Virus record (IMG/VR): IMGVR_UViG_3300041409_000428
Coordinates: 1 to 35,188 of that record
Origin: a virus
Length of the DNA: 35,188 nt
Direction: 5' to 3' (one strand)
Under the pieces are notes generated by a model. The model did no database searches, was not told the origin of the DNA, and saw only the letters and a program-made list of their open reading frames with translations. Shown piece after piece: positions 6,332-12,688 of the stretch (positions are counted from its first letter, which is position 1; every line of letters begins with the position of its first letter). Made by a program: the position numbers and the translations under genes.

Positions 6332-7543
6332 GTGGCGTCGTACACGAAGTTGCCGTCGGGTAAGTGGCGAGCCCAGGTGCGCCTCCCCAGCGGGCGTCGG
6401 CCGTCGAAGACGGATCCGTTGAAGTCCGTCGTGAAGCGGTGGGCGGAGGATGTGGAGGCGAAGGCCCGCCGCGGCGAGTACGCCGACCCGGTCGTCGGGA
6501 AGTTGACCGTGGCGGCGTTCCACGCCAGGTGGTGGCCGTGGCCGGGGCGGAAGGGTCAGCCGTTGTCGGATCACACGCTGCGGAACTACGGCCAGCAGTG
6601 GCATCTGCGGGTGGAGCCGTATTGGGGGCGTTGGCAGTTGTCGGCGATCCAGCGCGGCGACGTGGTGGAGTGGTGCGACGGGCTGAACCGGTCGACGCGG
6701 GTCGCCCACCCGGACCACCCCACGCGGACCGTGGACGTGGCGAAGCTGGCGAAGTTGGAGGCCGAGGGGTGGGAGGACTTGGGCCGGGCGACGCGCACCA
6801 ACGAGATCGCCCGCACCATGTTCTCCTCGCTGCTGCGTGTCGCTGCCGAGAAGGAGCTGATCCGGAGCAATCCGGCTGAGGGTGTGTACCCGGCGAAGCC
6901 GCTGGTGACCCCGCCGCGGTGGTTCACCAAGGAGGAGGCGGCCCGGATCCTCGAGGAGCTGCCGACCGACGCCGACCGGCTGATGGTGGAGTTCAACCTG
7001 CACGTCGGTCTGCGGTGGGGTGAGCTGGCGGCGCTGCGCGGGATGCGGATCGACCAGCTCCGCAACGTGGTGGTGGTGCAGGACGTGCTGATGCACGACG
7101 GGAAGTTGCGGGGCTACCCGAAGGAGCACCACTCGCAGCGTGAGGTGCCGATTCCCCCGGAGCTGGTTCCCCGGATGCTGGCGCAGGTGGGTGGCGACCT
7201 GACGGACTGGCTGTTCCCGTCACCTCGGGGCGGGCCGTTGCTGTACGACAACTGGTATCACCGGGTGTGGGCACCGACGTTGAGGGCCGCGGGGGTGGAG
7301 GGGACGCCGCATCACATGCGGCACACGGCTGCCTCCTGGCTGGTGCAGGCGGGGGTGGATTTGTACCGGGTGCAGAAGCTGCTGGGTCATGCGTCGATGA
7401 CGACGACGCAGCGGTATGCGCATCTGGCCCCGGATTACCACGACGCGATCACCGACTCGTGGCGTGACGCTACGGCTTCCAACCCTTCGGCATCGTCGCC
7501 GCCGCGTAGGCCAGCATCCGACGGATCATCTCCGAGCGGTTAG
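6332..7543 (+). CDS. int: Tyrosine recombinase (phage integrase)
   Basis: 403 residues from GTG 6332. Order of parts: a small N-terminal arm-binding domain (ASYTKLPSGKWRAQVRLPSG), a SAM-like core-binding domain at about 65-190, and the catalytic domain. Catalytic residues are visible: R228 in GLRWGEL, H327/H328-x-R330 in HHMRH, H353 in LGHASM and nucleophile Y362 in TTQRYAHL. Family members catalyse site-specific integration and, with an excisionase, excision. The putative attP, a tRNA-Arg 3' end with flanking direct repeats, lies 830 bp downstream. The last 25 codons overlap a convergent gene and are Ser/Pro-rich, as if added to a normal C-terminus. Confidence 0.93.
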   Translation: MASYTKLPSGKWRAQVRLPSGRRPSKTDPLKSVVKRWAEDVEAKARRGEYADPVVGKLTVAAFHARWWPWPGRKGQPLSDHTLRNYGQQWHLRVEPYWGRWQLSAIQRGDVVEWCDGLNRSTRVAHPDHPTRTVDVAKLAKLEAEGWEDLGRATRTNEIARTMFSSLLRVAAEKELIRSNPAEGVYPAKPLVTPPRWFTKEEAARILEELPTDADRLMVEFNLHVGLRWGELAALRGMRIDQLRNVVVVQDVLMHDGKLRGYPKEHHSQREVPIPPELVPRMLAQVGGDLTDWLFPSPRGGPLLYDNWYHRVWAPTLRAAGVEGTPHHMRHTAASWLVQAGVDLYRVQKLLGHASMTTTQRYAHLAPDYHDAITDSWRDATASNPSASSPPRRPASDGSSPSG

Positions 7544-7658
7544 GTTCGCCGTTTCCCTTGAGTAGTCCCTCGTCGGCGGCGCGGGCGTCTATGTGTGCGG
7601 TCTCGTCGTCGCCGAGGCGTGCGATGACGTTGGACCGTCGCGGCCCTGTGCGGGGCAT
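7470..7658 (-). CDS. Small ribbon-helix-helix-like protein
   Basis: 62 residues from ATG 7658. The chain NVIARLGDDETAHIDARAAD followed by NRSEMIRRMLAYAAATMPKG has the strand-helix-helix pattern of small DNA-binding RHH proteins. It overlaps the 3' end of the integrase gene by 74 bp in the opposite orientation, so its transcript is antisense to the int message. It ends a four-gene minus-strand string driven by the promoter at 8243-8271. Confidence 0.68.
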   Translation of the reverse strand: MPRTGPRRSNVIARLGDDETAHIDARAADEGLLKGNGEPNRSEMIRRMLAYAAATMPKGWKP

Positions 7659-7705
7659 CAGCGGGCGCCCCCGTGCCTGTGGGCACCGACACGGGGGGCC
7701 GTCAC
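7658..7705 (-). CDS. Possible 15-residue linking ORF
   Basis: GTG 7705 overlaps the stop of the upstream gene (GTGA) and the TGA shares one base with ATG 7658. The 15-residue peptide (VTAPRVGAHRHGGAR) carries no motif. It may only serve to hand ribosomes across the gap between the two genes. Confidence 0.28.
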   Translation of the reverse strand: MTAPRVGAHRHGGAR

Positions 7706-8013
7706 GCGGACACCTCGTCCCAGCGGCGGGCGACGCGGCCGCGGCTGCCCTGGTTGATGGACTCGACGTAGATCACGCCGGGCTCGATGTCGTCACGGGG
7801 GCCGGACTCCTCTCCGCCGTAGTTGCTCACGAACCGGCCGACCGACCCCTCGCTGCTGTGCTCGACGCCCTGCGCGATGAGCGCCCGGACGAACGCCGCT
7901 CGGCTCTTGAACGCGCCGAGGACTCGTGCTTGGCGCATGTGCGCCGCGTCGCCGAGGGCGACGACGACCTTCTGGGGCACTATCGCCGTGTAGCCGAAAA
8001 CCTTCGCGCTCAT
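7702..8013 (-). CDS. Hypothetical protein, possible DNA-associated regulator
   Basis: 103 residues from ATG 8013 with AAGGAG about 9 bases upstream. The start MSAKVFGYTAIVPQKVVVAL resembles MTAKVFGAE of the next gene. The middle (MRQARVLGAFKSRAAFVRAL) looks helical and basic; the end (VIYVESINQGSRGRVARRW) is strand-like. Function unknown. The setting between integrase and attP suggests a role in integration control or maintenance, by inference only. Confidence 0.7.
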   Translation of the reverse strand: MSAKVFGYTAIVPQKVVVALGDAAHMRQARVLGAFKSRAAFVRALIAQGVEHSSEGSVGRFVSNYGGEESGPRDDIEPGVIYVESINQGSRGRVARRWDEVSA

Positions 8014-8207
8014 GGGGTGGGCTCCTTCGTGACCTGCCCGTCCAGCTCCGCCTTCATCGTCATGAACTCGCCGATGACGCGCCGGACCACGTGCGTCGCC
8101 ACGCTGACCTGCGTCGCGCTCGGCTCGGGCTGCGCGGCCTCGCCGTAGATCTCGTCCAGGGCCGCCCGAACGAGCCTGTCCTCTGCGCCGAACACCTTCG
8201 CGGTCAT
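8010..8207 (-). CDS. Hypothetical helical protein
   Basis: 65 residues from ATG 8207 with GAGGGAGA upstream. It begins MTAKVFGAEDRLVRAALDEI and continues as amphipathic helices (VSVATHVVRRVIGEFMTMKA). It shares its first residues with the gene it overlaps downstream, hinting at a common origin of the two N-termini. First gene behind the operator-bearing promoter, so it may encode the cognate regulator, though no clear HTH or RHH is seen. Confidence 0.68.
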   Translation of the reverse strand: MTAKVFGAEDRLVRAALDEIYGEAAQPEPSATQVSVATHVVRRVIGEFMTMKAELDGQVTKEPTP

Positions 8208-8232
8208 GGGGGTCTCCCTCGGTGGTTGCTCT

Positions 8233-8279
8233 GTAGTGCATTACACTACGCCTCACCCACGCATTGTGCAATGCACTAC
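8233..8279 (-). promoter_or_regulatory. Promoter with paired operators upstream of the 7470-8207 genes
   Basis: On the minus strand -35 TTGCAC (8271-8266), 17 bp spacer, -10 TAGTGT (8248-8243). Both boxes sit in dyads: GTAGTG-N5-CACTAC at 8233-8249 and GTGCA-A-TGCAC at 8266-8276. The first read on the minus strand (GTGTAATGCACTAC) and the second on the plus strand (GTGCAATGCACTAC) differ at one base, so they are inverted copies of one operator. A dimeric repressor covering -35 and -10 is the natural reading. Confidence 0.55.
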
Positions 8280-8375
8280 GCGGAGGTTTTCGGCGGCGGG
8301 ACTCACCAGGGACTCACGAGGGGCCCGATCCGGCGGCCGGGAGCGGTCCGCACCCGGCTTGACCTGCTGTTGTTC

Positions 8376-8420
8376 TGGCGCGCCCGGCAGGGATCGAACC
8401 TGCGACCGGCCGCTTAGAAG
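8376..8420 (-). other. tRNA-Arg(TCT) 3' half, probable att core
   Basis: Read on the minus strand: anticodon loop CTTCTAA (anticodon TCT), a T-arm GCAGG-TTCGATC-CCTGC at 8403-8387, acceptor strand CGGGCGC, discriminator G and CCA (8378-8376). No D-arm or 5' acceptor half precedes it, and the 5' side of the anticodon stem does not pair beyond two or three bases, so this is not a functional tRNA. Identity beginning at the anticodon loop is the usual crossover segment of tRNA-targeting integrases. Confidence 0.75.
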
Positions 8421-8450
8421 GCACTTTTAGGCCCGTTCTGCTGCGTCCTG

Positions 8451-8520
8451 GTGGGTCCCGGTGCGTCGTTACCGGGTGGTGCCGCTAGTTGGGGAGTCCC
8501 GCTGGGTCCGGTTGGGTCCG
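8451..8520. repeat. Ten-base GYTGGGTCCG repeats beside attP
   Basis: GCTGGGTCCG and GTTGGGTCCG are tandem at 8501-8520, and GTGGGTCCCG lies at 8451-8460. On the complementary strand they read CGGACCCA. They could be further integrase or Xis sites, or recognition repeats for the TraB-like translocase encoded next door, since Streptomyces TraB proteins bind short GACCCGGA-type repeats. Neither is shown. Confidence 0.4.
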
Positions 8521-8551
8521 GGTGTGGCTGTACTAGCGCCTCACCAGTGAC

Positions 8552-8869
8552 TCACGCCCTGACGCAGCCGCCGCGTCCGCAGATGAACATCGGCCCGGCT
8601 GAAGGCTCTGGACGCCGGTAGAAGAACCCGATCGGGAACCCGGTCAGGAACGACAGCCGGTGAAGCTGGTCTTGTGTCGGGGTCCGGATCCCGGCCTCCC
8701 ACTCGTCCACCATCGGCTCAGCACCACCGCACGCCTCGTCGACCTCAGGTCCGTACAGGCCGCGTATGTCGAGTGCCTGCGTGATGCGTTCGGGTTGGAT
8801 GCCGTTCCGCTCTTCCCGCTGGTTCTCCAGGGTCCGTTCATAGCGCTGCCGGTCGCTGAGCTTCCTCAC
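8552..8869 (-). CDS. HTH-domain regulator with Cys-containing tail
   Basis: 105 residues from GTG 8869, preceded by AAGGAGG at a good distance. The middle (ITQALDIRGLYGPEVDEACG, EWEAGIRTPTQDQLHRLSFL, TGFPIGFFYR) follows the helix order of an XRE-type domain, with recognition-helix region near residues 45-60. The protein ends MFICGRGGCVRA, a CxxxxC tail. It is the last gene of the plasmid-type module, and its stop lies inside the attP arm repeat, so it could regulate transfer or excision. That role is inferred. Confidence 0.7.
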   Translation of the reverse strand: MRKLSDRQRYERTLENQREERNGIQPERITQALDIRGLYGPEVDEACGGAEPMVDEWEAGIRTPTQDQLHRLSFLTGFPIGFFYRRPEPSAGPMFICGRGGCVRA

Positions 8870-8922
8870 GCCATCCTCCTTGTCGTGCGCGCGGCCAGGG
8901 TCAGGAACTCCACCAGCGTCAC
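8866..8922 (-). CDS. Possible 18-residue linking ORF
   Basis: GTG 8922 overlaps the upstream stop and its TGA overlaps GTG 8869, both by GTGA. The peptide starts VTLVEFLTLAARTTRRMA and the ribosome-binding AAGGAGG of the next gene lies inside it. It bridges a 50-base gap, possibly only to keep translation coupled. Confidence 0.3.
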   Translation of the reverse strand: MTLVEFLTLAARTTRRMA

Positions 8923-9200
8923 GACGTGCCATCCCTAAGGATGTAGTGCGCCTCCGCGCTCTCCATGCGCGTCACGCGAGAGTCCACGCCGAGCAGCTCA
9001 CAAAGCGCGGCGTACTGGTGTGCCACCTCCACCGCCGCCATCGCGCCATTGAAGCGGACGGCGATGCGGCGGCCACTCACGTGATCCTCCGACCAGTCGA
9101 TCTGCTCAATGTCAGGGAAGGGGATGCGCTCGCCGTCCGTGGTGAGGACGGTCCACGGCCCGTCAGCCTTTCGCGCTACCGACTTGGCGCGCCTGGTCAT
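8919..9200 (-). CDS. Hypothetical protein of the transfer module
   Basis: 93 residues from ATG 9200, chosen for GGAAGGA about 7 bases upstream; an in-frame ATG at 9242 overlaps the upstream stop but lacks such a site. A strand-rich first half (GPWTVLTTDGERIPFPDIEQ, GRRIAVRFNGAM) precedes a helical part (VEVAHQYAALCELLGVD). Family unknown. Confidence 0.7.
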   Translation of the reverse strand: MTRRAKSVARKADGPWTVLTTDGERIPFPDIEQIDWSEDHVSGRRIAVRFNGAMAAVEVAHQYAALCELLGVDSRVTRMESAEAHYILRDGTS

Positions 9201-9238
9201 GCCACGTCCTTCCTTCTCGCTCCACGAGGACTCCGCGC

Positions 9239-9646
9239 TCATGGGCGCGGCGGACGTGTGAGAGGCCGCGCCTTCGCGGTCCAGGTGACCACCGCGGTGC
9301 GTGCTTCCGGGGAGTCCTCCGCGACGACATGGTCGACGCGCCGACCGGTCGACCAGTCCACCTCGGCGGACCAGACGACCGTCTCGTACGGGCGGGTGAA
9401 GACGCCGACACCGGCATTGTCGGCGTTGAGCCGCAGCCGGTACCGCAGCAGCGCCCGATTCGACTTCCGCCCGGCGGGCGTCTTCCACTCTGTCGCGGCG
9501 AACGCCAGGGTCACGGTGACGTCGACGGGGTCGGGCCCGATCCGGTCCGCGGCGCGCCGCAGCCCGTCCGCGAGTCGCTGCCGGGGTGTCACGGGTGCCC
9601 ACTCGGCGTCGAGCAGGTTGCCGGTGTAGATGTACTCGTCGGTCAT
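9239..9646 (-). CDS. Hypothetical protein of the transfer module
   Basis: 135 residues from ATG 9646 with GAGGGGA upstream; GTG 9679, directly after the upstream stop, is the alternative and would add 11 residues. The middle is beta-rich (VDVTVTLAFAATEW, SNRALLRYRLRLNAD, PYETVVWSAEVDWS) and contains a Trp-rich sheet. No catalytic motif or membrane segment seen; function unknown. Confidence 0.7.
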   Translation of the reverse strand: MTDEYIYTGNLLDAEWAPVTPRQRLADGLRRAADRIGPDPVDVTVTLAFAATEWKTPAGRKSNRALLRYRLRLNADNAGVGVFTRPYETVVWSAEVDWSTGRRVDHVVAEDSPEARTAVVTWTAKARPLTRPPRP

Positions 9647-9679
9647 GGCGTCGGCGTCCCCTCGGTTCGGTTCACGCAC

Positions 9680-10075
9680 TCACCCCCACAGTCTGGGCTC
9701 ATTCCGTGCGTACTTTTCCATGACGCTGTTCCACGGACCGGCGAGCGCCTCGTACTGCTCCGGAGTGATCAGGTCACGCACCACCTCGGCGGACACGGCG
9801 CACCAGGCGGCGTCCGCCGCGTCTACCGCGTCCACGGGAGCGGCCGGAACGGCACGCCAGGCGGCGGACCGGGCGGCATCCAGAGCGGCGGACCGTCCGG
9901 CGGCCCGGGCGGCGGACCCGGTGATGACCCAGGCGTCGACCCGGACTACGCGCCAGGCGGCTGCCAGCGCCTCGACCTCATCGGGCGTCAGCCGCTGGGC
10001 ACGGGTGATCACTGCCGCGACGGCATCCCCGTTCGGTCCGAACGCCGCGCTGTCCGGTGTCGCCTCGCTGCTCAT
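9680..10075 (-). CDS. Hypothetical Ala-rich protein of the transfer module
   Basis: 131 residues from ATG 10075 (ATGA overlap with the nuclease gene). The N-terminal third is an amphipathic region (RAQRLTPDEVEALAAAWRVV). An Ala-rich middle with period-like AARSAAW/AADAAW units follows, and the end is ITPEQYEALAGPWNSVMEKY. The first and last parts look alike (LTPDEVEAL and ITPEQYEAL), suggesting two related helical modules. Function unknown. Confidence 0.72.
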   Translation of the reverse strand: MSSEATPDSAAFGPNGDAVAAVITRAQRLTPDEVEALAAAWRVVRVDAWVITGSAARAAGRSAALDAARSAAWRAVPAAPVDAVDAADAAWCAVSAEVVRDLITPEQYEALAGPWNSVMEKYARNEPRLWG

Positions 10076-10686
10076 GCTGCTCCCTCTGTCAGTTCCGGCC
10101 AGCCGTCGGTCATCCACGACGCCAGACCATCATGGTCCACACACACGATCCCGTGCCGCTCCGCGAACGCCAGCGCTGCCGGCGTGAACCGGGATGCGGT
10201 CGTCACGAACACGGCCACGTCCGCGCCGTGCTCGGCCCAGCAGGTGCCGTTGAACGTCTGCAACGCCGGGGAGCCGATCGGCTGCTGGTAGTCCTTCACC
10301 TGCACGACGACCCTGCGGCCGTCCGGCAGCCTGCCGGTCACATCCGCCCCCAGGTCCCCGGCGCCGCCGCACACCTGCACGTCGGTGCAGCCGTCGTCTT
10401 CGAGGAGGCGGCCGACCAGCTCCTCCACCTGGCGCGGGTCGAGCTGGTCGAGCGTGTTGGCGGAGTGGTCGCGGGCGTACCGCTCGGCCACCGCGTGTGT
10501 GGCGGCGCGGTGCCGCCACCACACCACCCCCGCCGCGAGCAGAAGCACCACCGCGACGGCCGCTGTCGTGACGCCGGGGTGCGCGCGGACCGCTGTCACG
10601 ACCACCGTGACCGCCTTCCACAGCAGCCACCCCACCACCAGTACAGCCACCAGCCGGAGCTGTCTGCGGGACCTCCGGGGCGCCAT
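10072..10686 (-). CDS. Membrane-anchored Mrr-type restriction endonuclease-like protein
   Basis: 204 residues from ATG 10686, which shares a base with the stop of the translocase gene. Two hydrophobic helices (about 12-34 and 39-57) are followed by a Mrr_cat domain: E89 in RQVEELVGRLLED, D115 in GADVTG, and Q129-V-K131 in VVVQVKDYQ, then FNGTCWAEHGADVAVFVTTA. This is the PD-(D/E)XK nuclease core of Mrr proteins, which cut DNA in the cytoplasm, often modified or foreign DNA. Tethered versions next to traB-like genes are known from actinomycete plasmids and AICEs. Whether it guards, exports or processes DNA is open. Confidence 0.82.
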   Translation of the reverse strand: MAPRRSRRQLRLVAVLVVGWLLWKAVTVVVTAVRAHPGVTTAAVAVVLLLAAGVVWWRHRAATHAVAERYARDHSANTLDQLDPRQVEELVGRLLEDDGCTDVQVCGGAGDLGADVTGRLPDGRRVVVQVKDYQQPIGSPALQTFNGTCWAEHGADVAVFVTTASRFTPAALAFAERHGIVCVDHDGLASWMTDGWPELTEGAA

Positions 10687-12683
10687 CAGGCGGGCTCGCC
10701 GTGCTCGGCGCCCTCGGCGGGGCCAGCGGCCCACCAGCCGGGGCGGGCCTTGTGCACCTTCCCGGCGCGTTCCAGGCGGGCCAGCTCCGGCGACACCGTT
10801 GTCCGGTCCAGGCCGAGGTCGTCGCCGATCTTCGACGGTGTCGCGTGCTCCACGCCTTGGAGGTAGGCGACGATGCGGGCGCCGACGGTGGGCGCGGACG
10901 GGGCGTCGGACAGGGGTATGACGGTGCGTTCCGGTTTGAGGCCCCGCGCCGCGTCGAGGGCGTCCCGGCTCATCTCGTCCAGCGGCACCGTGGTGCCCTC
11001 GGTGGACCAGCGGACCGGGTCGGGGTCGAAGTAGGAGCGGAACAGCGCGGGCCGCATCGACGCGCCCAAGGTGTAGCCGAGCCCGCCCGTCGGTGAGCCG
11101 TCCTTGAAGCGGCGCGGAATCTTGTACGGGTCGACGCCCGAGTCGTCCATCGCCGCCAAACCGGACACCTGGCCGGACAGCCGGTCGGCGGTGCGGAACA
11201 CCACCACGTTCCCCGACGTGAGACCGGCCCGGAGCGGGGTCGAGTTCCCGAGCTGGGACAGCAGCGGCACCTGCGCGACGAACGTCAACGCGATACCCAC
11301 CTTCCGGCCCGTGTTCACGATGTCCGCCGCGTTCTCCGCCGCGCCCTTGATCTTCATGACCTGCGGCGCCTCTTCGATGGTGATGGCCAGCAGCGGCATG
11401 TCGGTGGACGGCTCGAAGTGCTTCATGCCGTGCCGGGCCCGGCCTGCAACGTCGGTCCAGTCCATGGTCGCCATGTACCGGGCGCGGCTACGCATGACGG
11501 CCAGCGCCCACTGCAGCATCGCCGCCCCACCCTCCGGGGTGTCCACGGACAGGGCCACGTTGCCCATCCACTCCGGGAACGACATGCCGCCCTGGGGGCA
11601 GCAGATCCACGAGCTGATCAGCCCACCGGAGTGACGTTCGGTGGCGAGCTTGGTGCCGACGAACATGGACTTCCCGGAGCCGGTCGCGCCCGCGATGAGG
11701 GAGTGGACAGCGCCGGAGCCGGGCTGCCAGTAGCGGAGGTAGGCGAGGTCCCCGTCGTGGTACGGCCCGATGGGGGCGATGCCTTCCGTCACGTCGAGCT
11801 GCGGCCCCGGCCACACCTGCGGAACTTCGAGCATGTTGCTCTTGAGCACGGCGATCCTCGCCTGCGCGGCGTTGTAGTCCTCGGTGGGCTCCACGACCAC
11901 CGAGGACATGGGCAGCCGGTACGCCGACGCGATGCGGGCGGCAGCGTTGACGGCGTCGGCGGTGGTGTGCTTCCCCGGGTCGAGTTCGATGGTCGCCGAC
12001 CAGTTGCCGGTGTCGGCGGCGGGCAGGTAGTCGGTGAGCGCGGCGCCGGGCAGGGGCTTCCCGTCGGCGCTGACCCGGTCGGTCCAGATGGTGAGCCAGT
12101 CGCCGGGCCGTTCGGTGGCGCGGGCGCGGTGATGCCACCACCACGGCCCACCCCACGCGAGGACACCGACCGCGAGCAGGCCCGGCATCGGCGGACCCGA
12201 CCCGACCGCGGCGGCGACGGTGAGCCACAGGCCCGCGGCCGTGTACAGGGACCACACCCACAGCAGTTGCCGGCGGGTGCAGGCCTTGCGGCGCGCGGCT
12301 GGTCTGGTGGCGACCCGCTGGCGACTGACTGCCGCCGCCGGGTTGAGTCCGTGCAGCCACCAGGCCAGTGCGGTGCTGCCGAGGAGGGCGAGAGTGAGGG
12401 CGGTGGCGTATCCCTTGTCCGCGCCGGACAGAACAGCCCCGGCGACCTGCAGGACGATCGCCGCGTACAGGGGGGCGAGGCCCCTGCGGTGGGCCCAGCC
12501 GCGGCGGCCGGTCCACCGGGTGGCGGTGGCTGCCCCGCGCAGCATCACGCCGGGCAGCCACTCGGGGCGCATGGCCCGCTGGTAGGCGCGCATCGTCGCG
12601 CGGCGTTCCCGCCGCCCCATCTTGCCGGTGAATGCGGGCGGCAGGAACGGTGCCATGGTCGGCGTGATGCGTGCGCGGGCCAT
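10686..12683 (-). CDS. FtsK/SpoIIIE-family DNA translocase, TraB-like transfer protein
   Basis: 665 residues from ATG 12683. Two or three membrane helices lie between about residues 70 and 190, then a cytoplasmic ATPase. Walker A GATGSGKS is at residues 332-339 and the Walker B strand LLAITIEEA ends with E437-E438 in place of the usual Asp-Glu. NTGRKVGIALTFVAQVP is the conserved FtsK segment after Walker B. The C-terminus (about 600-655) is a winged helix (PSKIGDDLGLDRTTVSPELA), as in FtsK-gamma and TraB, which read short DNA repeats. In actinomycete plasmids such a protein alone moves double-stranded DNA between cells. Chromosome-type FtsK is larger, so TraB-like fits better. Confidence 0.88.
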   Translation of the reverse strand: MARARITPTMAPFLPPAFTGKMGRRERRATMRAYQRAMRPEWLPGVMLRGAATATRWTGRRGWAHRRGLAPLYAAIVLQVAGAVLSGADKGYATALTLALLGSTALAWWLHGLNPAAAVSRQRVATRPAARRKACTRRQLLWVWSLYTAAGLWLTVAAAVGSGPPMPGLLAVGVLAWGGPWWWHHRARATERPGDWLTIWTDRVSADGKPLPGAALTDYLPAADTGNWSATIELDPGKHTTADAVNAAARIASAYRLPMSSVVVEPTEDYNAAQARIAVLKSNMLEVPQVWPGPQLDVTEGIAPIGPYHDGDLAYLRYWQPGSGAVHSLIAGATGSGKSMFVGTKLATERHSGGLISSWICCPQGGMSFPEWMGNVALSVDTPEGGAAMLQWALAVMRSRARYMATMDWTDVAGRARHGMKHFEPSTDMPLLAITIEEAPQVMKIKGAAENAADIVNTGRKVGIALTFVAQVPLLSQLGNSTPLRAGLTSGNVVVFRTADRLSGQVSGLAAMDDSGVDPYKIPRRFKDGSPTGGLGYTLGASMRPALFRSYFDPDPVRWSTEGTTVPLDEMSRDALDAARGLKPERTVIPLSDAPSAPTVGARIVAYLQGVEHATPSKIGDDLGLDRTTVSPELARLERAGKVHKARPGWWAAGPAEGAEHGEPA

Positions 12684-12688
12684 GCCGG

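Larger units (their letters stand above)
8302..8556. other. Putative phage attachment site attP with arm-type repeats
   Basis: The 344 bp between ATG 8207 and stop 8552 hold no gene. They hold a tRNA 3' half (8376-8420) flanked by two direct copies of CTCACCAG(G/T)GACTCACG at 8302-8318 and 8540-8556 (16 of 17 identical). Matching repeats on both sides of a tRNA-derived core, near a tyrosine integrase, is the layout of an intact attP with P and P' arms. The right repeat overlaps the stop codon of the next gene. Confidence 0.68.

Noticed and set aside
7470-8207. Toxin-antitoxin system
   Set aside because: One product looks like an RHH protein and the promoter has paired operators, but neither neighbour shows a toxin fold such as RelE, PIN or Doc.
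8376-8420. A functional tRNA-Arg gene
   Set aside because: Only the part from anticodon loop to CCA is present; no D-arm or 5' acceptor strand, and the anticodon stem does not pair fully.
8302-8556. A prophage end (attL or attR) with host DNA on one side
   Set aside because: Matching arm repeats lie on both sides, and both flanks carry mobile-element genes continuing into phage lysis and early genes. It remains the main alternative if the transfer module proves to be separate.
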